Origin: Pseudoalteromonas luteoviolacea
GTDB taxonomy: Bacteria > Pseudomonadota > Gammaproteobacteria > Enterobacterales > Alteromonadaceae
Length of the DNA stretch: 64,000 nucleotides
Reading direction: 5' to 3'
Assembly: GCF_018100925.1 (NCBI RefSeq)
Contig: NZ_JAGJEH010000003.1
Location: 248,001-312,000, forward strand
In this document: positions 47,473 to 55,974 of the stretch, piece after piece
Position numbering within the stretch: position 1 is the stretch's first letter
Layout of the letters: every line of letters begins with the position of its first letter
Translations under genes and position numbers: made by a program
The notes under the pieces: model-generated
Databases searched by the model: none
What the model saw: the letters and a program-made list of their open reading frames with translations, nothing else
What the model was told of the DNA's origin: nothing

Positions 47473-47802
47473 ATGTCAGAAGGTCGTTTAGTATATTCTA
47501 CCGAGCTGGGAAGAATTAAACAGCAAGATGAACAACCGCAACAAGAAGTAAAGCTTTTTAAAGACGGCCACATTCGTATTGAACGTCAAACCAAAGGAAG
47601 AAAAGGTAAAGGCGTGATGCTGGTAGTCGGCATTGATCCTGAGCAGCATGATCTAAAAAAATTAGCTAAAGTACTGAAAAGTAAAATGGGGCAAGGTGGC
47701 GCTGTAAAGGATGGTGTGATTGAGATTCAAGGCGATGATCGTGAAAAGCTAAAAGGTCTATTAATTGCTCAAGGATTCAAAGTCAAAATAGCAGGGGGTT
47801 AA
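47473..47802 (+). CDS. yciH: SUI1-family translation factor YciH
   Basis: A 109-residue protein with the SUI1/eIF1 fold (VMLVVGIDPEQHDLKKLA; the GAVKDGVIEIQGDDREK segment). In E. coli YciH affects start-codon fidelity. It is divergent from the STAS gene and its last four bases overlap the end of the convergent GGDEF-EAL gene. Confidence 0.93.
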   Translation: MSEGRLVYSTELGRIKQQDEQPQQEVKLFKDGHIRIERQTKGRKGKGVMLVVGIDPEQHDLKKLAKVLKSKMGQGGAVKDGVIEIQGDDREKLKGLLIAQGFKVKIAGG

Positions 47803-50777
47803 TTCCCTGCTACTCTCATAATACTTGGCTCTTGAGCAAATACTTGTTGCTCTGTCAGCGGTGCGCTGTAGTAATAGCCTTGTACAATATGACAATTGTT
47901 CCGCTGTAAAAAAGCGACTTGCTCTGCTGTTTCCACCCCTTCAGCAACCACCTTCATACTTAGCTTCTGCGCCATCGCAATGATTGCAGCAGTAATTTCC
48001 ATGTCATTACTATCTTCTGGTATATCCTTTACAAAAGATCTATCCACTTTGAGTACATCGACAGGGAAACGCTTTAGATAACTGAGTGACGAGTAGCCTG
48101 TTCCAAAATCATCAATTGATAGAGATACACCTAATTTTTTCATCTCCTTGAGCTGTTCTATTGCTGCCTCAACATCACCCATTAACATACTTTCTGTCAA
48201 CTCAAGGTGAAGCATTGAAGGTGGTAGGCCTACTTCATCCAATGTGTGAGAAATCGTCTCTATTAGATTTGCATCCTTAAACTGTCTCGCAGACAAATTA
48301 ATAGAAATATCCGCAGTATACCCTTTTGATTTGAGCACAGATGAGAATCGACAAGCTTCTTTCAAAACCCACGTACCTATTTCAACAATGAGTCCCGTCG
48401 CCTCCGCAATAGGGATAAACTTAGTCGGCGGGATCCCTCCTTCAGTTGGGTGGTTCCACCTAATTAACGCCTCATAGCCAACGATTTTCCCACTTCGACT
48501 ATCTATTTGGGGTTGATACTGCAATGAAAATTGTTGGCTCTTAATCGCCTGTCGTAATTCATTTTCTATATGCAAGCGCTCATTCGCTGCCGCATTTAGC
48601 TCTTGAGAGTAAAAATGGAAGGTATTTCGCCCTTTAGCTTTGGCTTCATACATGGCCAAATCAGCGTGTTTTAATAATTGCTCTTCTTCTTGACTATCAA
48701 ACGGTGCCAAAGTGATACCAATACTGGCACTGACAATGACCTCGTTGTTACCTAGCGAAATAGGTTGGCTCAGGGTTTTTTGTATAGTGTGTGCAACATC
48801 CATTGCGTTGTCTCGAGTGCTTATCCCACTTAACAACACAGCAAATTCGTCGCCACCTAGTCGAGCAATTGTGTCCTCAGCTCTTAATCGCTGTTTTAGT
48901 CTGTCGGCAACCTCTACGAGTAACCGATCTCCGGCATCATGGCCGAGTGTATCGTTAATACGTTTAAATTCATCGAGGTCAAAGTAAAATAGCGCAAACG
49001 CGTAGTGTCCACGAGAGGCCAATGCCATAGATTTACGCAGTTGCATGCGGAAAAATGTACGATTAGCTAAACCTGTTAAAGTGTCAAAATAGGCCAGCTC
49101 TTCCATCTTCCTTTGACTTTCTTTTACAAATGAAATGTCTTGTGCTGATGCGACATAACTTGAAATGCGTCCACCATTTTCCCGAATTGGAGAAATACTC
49201 AAACTCACCCAAATTTGATCATTGTTGCTACTTTGCAGCAAAGTATCACCACGCCAGTAGTTGCGACTTTTGAGGTCAAAATCTATATCATCGATTAAAA
49301 TAGCCATCTCGCTAGAGATAATATCTAGCAGTGGCGCATCCAAAAAGTGAGATTCAGAAAACCCGGTCATTTCAACCATTTTTGGATTCACATATTCAAT
49401 TTTGAATCGCTCATTGGTGATCACCACCCCGGTACCTGAAAAGGCAACCGCTTTGGATAACCGATTTGCCGCCTTCTCTGCAATTTCTTTTTCATTGATA
49501 CGTTGATTCAATCCATTGACGAGTTTTTTTATATCGTCACTCATGTCATTGAATGACGCATTCAATAGACCAATTTCATCATCACTATCTGCGAGTTTTG
49601 GATGATCCCATTGACCTCTGCCAAAACTGATTAGCACTTTAACTAATTGATTAATACGCTTCAAAATCAAATGGTAAATGACTTGATGTAGTAGCATGGC
49701 GACAAAGCCAGCATAGAGAACAAACAAGCCGAAAAACTTGACCTTTAGTTCTTCAAGCGCGTGCAAAGCCGTATCTCGGCGCTTGTACATACCGACATAC
49801 CAATCAAGTTCCCCTAAATGCATCACATTTGCGATATGGCCTGCTTTATCATGGACAAACTCATCTTGATAGCTAGGTAAGTTCACCTTAAGCGCAGTGT
49901 CTATAACGCGTTGTATTGGGCTCGGTAATACGTCTTTTGTTAACAGTTCGGAACGCTCGGTATCTTTGAGCAAGTTTGGCGCAGATATAATCCGGCCCTG
50001 TTTGTCAAAAATAATGTAACTTTGCTCTGCGGTCGGCTTTGGTAACCTAGAAAGTAAGGTTTCTAACTCTAAATCACTTCCTGTAAAGCCTCGATACACA
50101 TCGCCTTCATATAGCGGAACTAAAATACTCACAACCCATTTGCTCCAAATTGGATCATGATGTACATCAGACCAAACAGCTTCTCTGGTAGGGTTTAACT
50201 CCTCTCGTAACAGCGGTTGAGCGTGAATATTAGCCTGTCTATTTTGTGCACTGTCCAACAGGACCGAGTTAGGTGGTGCTATTCGTACAAAGTTCTCTGT
50301 CGTGTAAATATAAAAATTGAAAAAATCTTGAAGTAAAATAGGTGACAGAATATTCCAAAGGTTTTCTGACTTTTGAAATAAAGCTTGATCGCTTTCACTT
50401 AAGGTCTCTTTCAAGATATAAGCTGCCGACATGCCATTAGCGGCAACGCTGTGCATTCTGCCATTGCTTGTAGTAAGGGGTAACTCGGTATTTAGCGGTA
50501 TCTCTGTTGCTGATAGAAGCTTTTTTGAAACAACGGCATTAGTTTGTTGAGCAAGGCTCTTCTTAAGCTCTAAATAGTGAGAAAACTGCTGTAATACTTG
50601 CTCACTTAAGCCGTGTAATTGGACAAATTCAGCCTCAACAAGATGCTTTTCCTCAGATTTCAACATCAACGCGGCTGCAAATACACCAGCAATGACACAC
50701 ACAGCGGAAATTAAAATTGATAATTTCACACTTAGAGAATTAGCACCAAAACGCGAAGGAGGACGACGGTTGCCCAC
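47799..50777 (-). CDS. Membrane sensor with dCache, HAMP, PAS, GGDEF and EAL domains
   Basis: A 992-residue protein. Membrane segment 1 lies near 20-40, then a periplasmic sensor of dCache type, segment 2 near 349-372, HAMP (372-425), PAS (437-555), GGDEF (558-720) and EAL (740-985). GGDEF is intact (RLGGDEF, 641-645) with an intact inhibitory site RAED at 632-635. The EAL site GYEALIRW is also intact. It may therefore both make and degrade c-di-GMP; which activity dominates cannot be read from sequence. It overlaps convergent yciH by four bases and shares a neighbourhood with the STAS/PP2C pair. Confidence 0.93.
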   Translation of the reverse strand: MGNRRPPSRFGANSLSVKLSILISAVCVIAGVFAAALMLKSEEKHLVEAEFVQLHGLSEQVLQQFSHYLELKKSLAQQTNAVVSKKLLSATEIPLNTELPLTTSNGRMHSVAANGMSAAYILKETLSESDQALFQKSENLWNILSPILLQDFFNFYIYTTENFVRIAPPNSVLLDSAQNRQANIHAQPLLREELNPTREAVWSDVHHDPIWSKWVVSILVPLYEGDVYRGFTGSDLELETLLSRLPKPTAEQSYIIFDKQGRIISAPNLLKDTERSELLTKDVLPSPIQRVIDTALKVNLPSYQDEFVHDKAGHIANVMHLGELDWYVGMYKRRDTALHALEELKVKFFGLFVLYAGFVAMLLHQVIYHLILKRINQLVKVLISFGRGQWDHPKLADSDDEIGLLNASFNDMSDDIKKLVNGLNQRINEKEIAEKAANRLSKAVAFSGTGVVITNERFKIEYVNPKMVEMTGFSESHFLDAPLLDIISSEMAILIDDIDFDLKSRNYWRGDTLLQSSNNDQIWVSLSISPIRENGGRISSYVASAQDISFVKESQRKMEELAYFDTLTGLANRTFFRMQLRKSMALASRGHYAFALFYFDLDEFKRINDTLGHDAGDRLLVEVADRLKQRLRAEDTIARLGGDEFAVLLSGISTRDNAMDVAHTIQKTLSQPISLGNNEVIVSASIGITLAPFDSQEEEQLLKHADLAMYEAKAKGRNTFHFYSQELNAAANERLHIENELRQAIKSQQFSLQYQPQIDSRSGKIVGYEALIRWNHPTEGGIPPTKFIPIAEATGLIVEIGTWVLKEACRFSSVLKSKGYTADISINLSARQFKDANLIETISHTLDEVGLPPSMLHLELTESMLMGDVEAAIEQLKEMKKLGVSLSIDDFGTGYSSLSYLKRFPVDVLKVDRSFVKDIPEDSNDMEITAAIIAMAQKLSMKVVAEGVETAEQVAFLQRNNCHIVQGYYYSAPLTEQQVFAQEPSIMRVAGN

Positions 50778-50947
50778 GATAAACCCTTTACCCTGTTATG
50801 TTTTTTTTCATATATTGACCTGAATATATCAGATCACGTAATTCGTAGCCAATGCAATTAGAGTATAATTTAAAATACCTAGTTGTAATTGGTTCAATAT
50901 CTGTGTTAATAATACTGCCAATACTGATTTTTAGATACGAACAGATT

Positions 50948-50998
50948 ATGAACTTTTTCACGCGCCGTTATTTTTTCTTTTTTAGCTTCTTTAGGTGA
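50948..50998 (+). CDS. pheL: pheA leader peptide PheL
   Basis: A 16-residue peptide with eight Phe (including FFFF at 9-12), matching the role of the E. coli leader. When Phe-tRNA is scarce the ribosome stalls in the Phe codons and the antiterminator forms: AGGCTTA at 51001-51007 can pair with TAAGCCT at 51034-51040. When Phe is plentiful the terminator forms instead. It lies 90 bases before pheA. Confidence 0.92.
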   Translation: MNFFTRRYFFFFSFFR

Positions 50999-51034
50999 AG
51001 AGGCTTAACTGTTTGCGCGTAAAAACGAATAGCT

Positions 51035-51066
51035 AAGCCTCCCACCATCTGGGAGGCTTTTTTTTT
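51035..51066 (+). terminator. pheA transcription attenuator
   Basis: A 9-bp stem (51035-51043 with 51051-51059) with a 7-base loop is followed by a run of T. Its left arm overlaps the sequence that pairs with 51001-51007, so the two structures are mutually exclusive. Confidence 0.93.
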
Positions 51067-51087
51067 GGCACAATGGGAGTGAGGACC

Positions 51088-52242
51088 ATGACGCAAGATA
51101 CTTTAGATGCATTGAGGACAGAGATTAATGAGATTGACTCTGAGTTATTAGTACTTTTGGCAAAGCGTAGACGTATTAGTCACGGGGTATTGGAGTATAA
51201 GATTAACAACAATAAACCGATCAGAGATGAAGAGCGAGAGCTTGCCCTATTAGAAAAGCTAATTCGATACGGTAAGTCTCTAGGGCTAGATCAATTTTAC
51301 ATCAACAATGTTTTTCAGGTAATTTTGGAAGACTCTGTACTCAATCAGCAGGCACTTCTGCAAAAAAGCTTGAACCCCGATACCGTCAATGATACTCATC
51401 GAGTTGCCTACCTAGGTGGACAAGGCTCATATAGTCAGTTGGCGTGTCACAAGTATTTTAGTCGCCGCCCTGGGAAAGTCGTTGAAATGGGCTGCCAGTC
51501 ATTTGAAGATATCACCAATTCAGTTGAAAAAGGCAAGGCCGATTTTGGTATTTTACCAATCGAAAACACCAGCTCAGGCAGTATTAATGAAGTATTTGAC
51601 TTAATGCAGCATGCTCAAGTCTCTATCGTTGGGGAAGTCACTCACAGTGTAGAGCACTGTCTACTCGCCAAATCCGGTATCGAGCTTAAAGATGTGAAAA
51701 AAATCTATGCCCACCCGCAACCCTTCGCACAGTGCAGCCGTTTCTTACAAAGCCTTGCAGACGTTACCCATGAAACATGTGACTCTACATCAAGTGCTAT
51801 CAAGGCTGCTGCGGAGTGTGACCAAAGCGCGGCGATTGGCTCAGCACAAGCTGGACGTTCACAGGGCTTGGAAGTCATCAAAAGTGAACTTGCCAATCAA
51901 GCTGAAAACCACAGTCGCTTTATTGTAGTCGCAAGAAAACCGCTTCAGGTATCTACCCAAATTCCTACGAAAACCAGTCTTATCATGGCGACAAAACAGC
52001 ATGTCGGTTCCCTTGCAGATGCATTGATGGTATTCAAAGAAAACAGCATTAACATGACAAAACTTGAATCGCGTCCTGTTCCTGGCAATCCGTGGGAAGA
52101 AGTCTTTTACGTAGACTTACAGGCAAATATTGCAGACCCTCAAGTGCAAAAAGCACTAGAAGCACTCAAAGAACATACTCAGACGGTCAGAATTTTAGGT
52201 TGCTACCAAAGTGAGTCACTCAAAGCAGTGGAACCTATCTGA
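51088..52242 (+). CDS. pheA: Bifunctional chorismate mutase / prephenate dehydratase
   Basis: A 384-residue enzyme that converts chorismate to prephenate and then to phenylpyruvate. The N-terminal chorismate mutase (1-90, starting DALRTEINEIDSELLVLLAKR, cited in part), the dehydratase (about 100-280) and a C-terminal ACT regulatory domain (about 293-375; LESRPVPGNPWEEVFYVDL, the feedback Phe site) are all present. The ATG at 51088 has GAGG just upstream; the earlier ATG at 51073 lacks a ribosome-binding site. Expression is under the pheL attenuator. Confidence 0.96.
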   Translation: MTQDTLDALRTEINEIDSELLVLLAKRRRISHGVLEYKINNNKPIRDEERELALLEKLIRYGKSLGLDQFYINNVFQVILEDSVLNQQALLQKSLNPDTVNDTHRVAYLGGQGSYSQLACHKYFSRRPGKVVEMGCQSFEDITNSVEKGKADFGILPIENTSSGSINEVFDLMQHAQVSIVGEVTHSVEHCLLAKSGIELKDVKKIYAHPQPFAQCSRFLQSLADVTHETCDSTSSAIKAAAECDQSAAIGSAQAGRSQGLEVIKSELANQAENHSRFIVVARKPLQVSTQIPTKTSLIMATKQHVGSLADALMVFKENSINMTKLESRPVPGNPWEEVFYVDLQANIADPQVQKALEALKEHTQTVRILGCYQSESLKAVEPI

Positions 52243-52310
52243 TGCTATAAGCCCAGCTATTGGGCTGGGCGCTCCTCCTAACTTAGTACGCACTGTCTCT
52301 TCAGAGTAAT

Positions 52311-52332
52311 ATGCGCTACCAATGTAGCGCAT
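52311..52332. terminator. Hairpin between convergent pheA and tyrA
   Basis: ATGCGCTAC (52311-52319) and GTAGCGCAT (52324-52332) are exact 9-base arms around CAAT. It starts 12 bases after the tyrA stop on the minus strand; the following T content is modest, so efficiency is uncertain. A second, GC-rich hairpin (GCCCAGC with GCTGGGC) lies just after pheA at 52251-52270. Confidence 0.6.
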
Positions 52333-52343
52333 TAACGCACTGC

Positions 52344-53495
52344 TTATGAAGCTAGCTCGTCGAGCACTTTGGCATCATTAGCCTTATTTAAAATACCTCT
52401 ACTCTGTGCTAAGAAGGTGTGGGCACTGTCAGAGAAATAGCTCTGCGCTTTATCAAACCCTTCTATCAATGCTTTTTTGTCACGTTGTTTCAAGTTTTGA
52501 AGTGTTTGTGCAAAGGTATCCTGATAGCTGGCGAGCAACCCTTCAACGTCGTCAAACTGAGCAAGCATTATATCGGCATATAACTCGGGGGACTGTGCAA
52601 ATAAACGGCCAACCATCATCAACTCCAATTGATAGATAGGTGAAGAGCAACTGCGAAGCTCTTCCAGTGTGTGACACTGTTTTGCTAAAAACTGGCCATA
52701 AACAAATGTAGTCAAGTGCCGCATGACCTGAATGATTTGCATCGCTTGGTCGTGCTTTTTCGCTTCCATAGAGACAATATGACATCCCCAGATTTGAAGT
52801 TGCTTCAATAAACCATCATATGCGGCTTGATCTCGCCCGTGACAAGCTACCACAGTTTGCTTAACCCAGTGAGAGATATCTGGGCCAAACATTGGGTGTA
52901 GGCCAACCACAGGGCCCGGGTGTTTTTTGAGTAGGCTTTTAAGTGGGGCTTGCTTTACAGATGTAATATCCGCCAAAATGCATTCGGGATCCAGCGCAGG
53001 TAAATCTTCGATAACTTGTTCTAGACTATTTATAGGCACACTCACAAGCACGAGCTTTGCACCGGACAAAATATCTGCGGCATCTTCTTGATGGCCTTTA
53101 TCGAGCACTTTAACTTCGTAACCTGAACGTCTAAACTGCTTCGCAAATAACTGACCCATTGCCCCCTCACCACCGACTATCACAATTGGCGAAAGCTCGG
53201 GTGCTGTACACGCTAATTTACTTTGCTGATTTTCGTATGCTTCACGCATCATTCTGCGCAAAATATCTTCCACCAACTCAGGGTTCACCCCCTTCTCTTG
53301 TGCTTGCTGACGACGTGCCGCGATTAAAACCGCTTCTCTGTCTGGAGCGTGCAGTGCTGCGCCCTGTTGCTGCTTAATTTGCCCAACCTGCTCTGTTAGT
53401 TTTCTGCGCTCAGCAAGCAAGCTAACCAGTTCACTATCACAGCGATCTATTTGGACACGCAGCTCATCTAGACTCAAATTATCTCTCATTCCCAT
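52344..53495 (-). CDS. tyrA: Bifunctional chorismate mutase / prephenate dehydrogenase
   Basis: A 383-residue enzyme of tyrosine synthesis: chorismate mutase at 1-90 (DELRVQIDRCDSELVSLLAE) and NAD-dependent prephenate dehydrogenase (about 100-370; IVGGEGAMGQLFAKQFRRSG, GLHPMFGPD). A fused mutase-TyrA and mutase-PheA pair side by side is typical of this group. AAGG lies eight bases before the ATG at 53495. It is convergent with pheA. No attenuator-like leader was found before it. Confidence 0.96.
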   Translation of the reverse strand: MGMRDNLSLDELRVQIDRCDSELVSLLAERRKLTEQVGQIKQQQGAALHAPDREAVLIAARRQQAQEKGVNPELVEDILRRMMREAYENQQSKLACTAPELSPIVIVGGEGAMGQLFAKQFRRSGYEVKVLDKGHQEDAADILSGAKLVLVSVPINSLEQVIEDLPALDPECILADITSVKQAPLKSLLKKHPGPVVGLHPMFGPDISHWVKQTVVACHGRDQAAYDGLLKQLQIWGCHIVSMEAKKHDQAMQIIQVMRHLTTFVYGQFLAKQCHTLEELRSCSSPIYQLELMMVGRLFAQSPELYADIMLAQFDDVEGLLASYQDTFAQTLQNLKQRDKKALIEGFDKAQSYFSDSAHTFLAQSRGILNKANDAKVLDELAS

Positions 53496-53695
53496 ACCGT
53501 AAACCTTAATTTACACCAGTAAATATTTAATTACACCTAGTCTAACAGGACGAATTTTATTAAGAAAGTAACATTTCGTTACTTCATGAAATTATAAGGT
53601 ACAAACCAATGGGTTTTAAATTTACGTGTCAGTAGGTGAGTATTAAGACAAAAGATAGCAGACAATCAATGAATTGAAATATGAGGGGAGAAACC

Positions 53696-53722
53696 AAACA
53701 GGCCGCATAAAGCGGCCTGTTT
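53696..53722 (-). terminator. Terminator of the rpsP-rplS operon
   Basis: An 11-bp perfect stem (53696-53706 with 53712-53722) with an ATAAA loop and T-rich continuation, 25 bases after the rplS stop. Confidence 0.9.
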
Positions 53723-53747
53723 GTTAAGCATAGGTAGTATGCGCGTA

Positions 53748-54107
53748 TTAGTTAAGTTTCTCTTTAATACGTGCAGATTTACCAGAACGCTCGCGTAAGT
53801 AGTAAAGCTTAGCGCGACGAACCGCACCACGACGCTTAACTGTAACGCTGTCAACCAGTGGGCTGTGTGTTTGGAAAACACGTTCAACACCTTCACCGCT
53901 TGAGATCTTACGAACAGTGAAAGATGAATGAAGGCCACGGTTACGCTTAGCGATTACAACACCTTCAAAGGCCTGTAGACGCTCTTTGTTACCTTCTTTA
54001 ACACGTACTTGAACAACAACTGTGTCACCAGCGCCGAACGCAGGTACGTCTGTTTTAAGCTGCTCTTCTTCAAGCGCTTTAATAATATTTTGGTTTACTT
54101 TTGCCAT
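53748..54107 (-). CDS. rplS: 50S ribosomal protein L19
   Basis: A 119-residue ribosomal protein at the 30S-50S interface. The N-terminus ([21 protein letters not shown]) and the [21 protein letters not shown]-type C-terminus are unmistakable. I start it at the ATG at 54107 (MAKVNQ), which fits the family; an in-frame GTG lies four codons earlier. It is the last gene of rpsP-rimM-trmD-rplS. Confidence 0.97.
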   Translation of the reverse strand: MAKVNQNIIKALEEEQLKTDVPAFGAGDTVVVQVRVKEGNKERLQAFEGVVIAKRNRGLHSSFTVRKISSGEGVERVFQTHSPLVDSVTVKRRGAVRRAKLYYLRERSGKSARIKEKLN

Positions 54108-54140
54108 TTTATTTCTCACATTCCTAGGAGTAACTGTCTT

Positions 54141-54905
54141 CTAGCCACAAGCTTCATGTTCTTGCTGAAATTCAGCAAGGAGCTTTGCTTGCTCCTCAGT
54201 CAGAGCTAGGTTACGCAACAAGTCCGGACGGCGTAGCCAAGTCCTGCCTAATGACTGCTTTAAGCGCCATTTTGCAATTTCTTTGTGGTTCCCACTGAGT
54301 AATACAGCAGGGACCTGCTTTCCATCCAATATTTCAGGCCGAGTATAGTGAGGGCAATCTAACAGGCCATCCGAAAATGAGTCCTGCTCAGCAGACTGAT
54401 TGTGACCAAGTACACCAGGCACTAATCGAGCAACTGCATCGATAAGCGTCATAGCGGGCAATTCGCCACCACTGAGAATAAAATCACCAACGGACCACTC
54501 TTCGTCTACATGAGACTCAATGATCCGTTCATCTATACCTTCATATCGACCCGCAACTAGAATCAATTTTTCAGACTGTGCTAATTCAGCAGCGCCTTTT
54601 TGATCCAGTTTGCGTCCCTGTGGAGACATATAAATTACTTTTGCGCCATCACCTGCTGCAGATTTTGCATCAAGTATGGCTTTTTCAAGCGGCTCTACCA
54701 TCATCAACATACCTGGACCACCGCCATAAGGACGATCATCTACAGTACGATGTTTGTCAGTAGCATACGCTCTAGGGTTCCAACAATTGAACTCAATCAA
54801 GCCGTTTTTCACAGCTCGACCAGTTACACCTTGCTGAGTAACTGCATCAAACATTTCAGGGAACAGCGATACAACGCCTACCCATAGTTTTTGCTGATCA
54901 CTCAT
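54141..54905 (-). CDS. trmD: tRNA (guanine37-N1)-methyltransferase
   Basis: A 254-residue SPOUT-family enzyme that methylates G37 of tRNAs reading CNN codons and prevents frameshifting. The knot-forming motifs [15 protein letters not shown] and [13 protein letters not shown] are intact. The ATG at 54905 overlaps the rimM stop by one base (TAATG), so translation is likely coupled; the open frame begins six codons earlier inside rimM. Confidence 0.97.
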   Translation of the reverse strand: MSDQQKLWVGVVSLFPEMFDAVTQQGVTGRAVKNGLIEFNCWNPRAYATDKHRTVDDRPYGGGPGMLMMVEPLEKAILDAKSAAGDGAKVIYMSPQGRKLDQKGAAELAQSEKLILVAGRYEGIDERIIESHVDEEWSVGDFILSGGELPAMTLIDAVARLVPGVLGHNQSAEQDSFSDGLLDCPHYTRPEILDGKQVPAVLLSGNHKEIAKWRLKQSLGRTWLRRPDLLRNLALTEEQAKLLAEFQQEHEACG

Positions 54906-55438
54906 TAAAATGCAGGATCCCAATCAACCGTAATTTCACGTTCATCATGCTTAACTTCAATAATGACAGAATCTGTCAAAAATGGAATTAAGCGCTCAGT
55001 CTGGCCAAATGCATCTTTTTTGTTTGCTTTCACAACCAAAACATCATTTGAGCCAGTCTCCATCAGGTCATCGACATGACCTAAGTTGTAACCTTTATTA
55101 GTTACAACCGTCATACCAATTAAGTCTCGCCAATAAAACTCCCCTTCAGGTAATTCAGGAAGCTGCTCACTATTAACGGCGATTTCAGCATTGGTATAAG
55201 CCATTGCTTCATCTCTATCGTTAATGTTTGCAAATTTAGCGATGAAACCCTTGTTGTGGCGACGCCAGTCGCTCACTTCAAGTGCTTGCCATTTACCTTG
55301 TTGCCCTATCAACCATGGGCTGAAATCGAAGATCCCTTGGGGATCATCAGTAAATGAATGCACCTTAAGCCAACCCTTAATACCATAAGGGGCACCTAAT
55401 TTGCCGACAACAAGTGTCGAGGTGTTATCTTGACTCAT
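54905..55438 (-). CDS. rimM: Ribosome maturation factor RimM
   Basis: A 177-residue protein that binds ribosomal protein S19 and helps assemble the 30S head. The N-terminal barrel begins [20 protein letters not shown], a typical RimM start, and the PRC-barrel half includes [11 protein letters not shown] and the [15 protein letters not shown] segment. It is the second gene of the operon, 17 bases after rpsP. Confidence 0.97.
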   Translation of the reverse strand: MSQDNTSTLVVGKLGAPYGIKGWLKVHSFTDDPQGIFDFSPWLIGQQGKWQALEVSDWRRHNKGFIAKFANINDRDEAMAYTNAEIAVNSEQLPELPEGEFYWRDLIGMTVVTNKGYNLGHVDDLMETGSNDVLVVKANKKDAFGQTERLIPFLTDSVIIEVKHDEREITVDWDPAF

Positions 55439-55455
55439 GGTTACACTTACGCCTA

Positions 55456-55704
55456 TTAAGCCGCTTTACGAGCGTCTTTAACTAACTTAGCTACGCGATC
55501 TGAAAGAGATGCGCCTTGACCTACCCAGTGATCAACACGAGCAAGATCTAGACGAATTTTTTCTTCCTGACCAGAAGCGATTGGGTTAAAGAAACCTACT
55601 TTCTCGATGAAACGACCGTCACGCGAGAAACGGCTATCCGCAACCACGATTTGATAGAATGGACGCTTTTTAGCGCCGCCACGTTGCAAACGAATAGTTA
55701 CCAT
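55456..55704 (-). CDS. rpsP: 30S ribosomal protein S16
   Basis: An 82-residue ribosomal protein needed for 30S assembly. The N-terminus [20 protein letters not shown] is the family signature. It leads the operon; a sigma70-type promoter lies about 70-100 bases upstream and the leader contains a short hairpin (CTTCCC-ACTAC-GGGAAG at 55750-55766). Confidence 0.97.
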   Translation of the reverse strand: MVTIRLQRGGAKKRPFYQIVVADSRFSRDGRFIEKVGFFNPIASGQEEKIRLDLARVDHWVGQGASLSDRVAKLVKDARKAA

Positions 55705-55772
55705 ACCGTCCTCTACATAGATTGACTGTTTTCATTAATAAGATATAACTTCCCACTACGGGAAGCTGGGGA

Positions 55773-55800
55773 ATTGTACGAGTTTTTCTCAACAATGCAA
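55773..55800 (-). promoter_or_regulatory. Sigma70-type promoter of rpsP
   Basis: Read on the minus strand: TTGCAT (55795-55800), a 16-base spacer, then TACAAT (55773-55778). The -10 matches five of six consensus bases. It would give a leader of about 60 bases that includes the hairpin at 55750-55766. Confidence 0.5.
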
Positions 55801-55895
55801 GCATGTTTTGGATTTAATTCTCAATCTTGACATACCTAGGTCAGTTTGGACCTAAAACGCACTCATTGTTTGGCTTCGCACACGCCAAAATAAAG

Positions 55896-55923
55896 AAACG
55901 GGTGCAGTTAAAAACACCCGTTT
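55896..55923 (-). terminator. Terminator of the haem receptor gene
   Basis: A 9-bp stem (55896-55904 with 55915-55923) with a 10-base loop is followed on the minus strand by TTTCTTTATTTT, 51 bases after the receptor stop. Confidence 0.8.
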
Positions 55924-55974
55924 AAAAGCTCAAGCAAAGCATTAATTACTTTGCTCGCAGGGAGGCATTAAACC

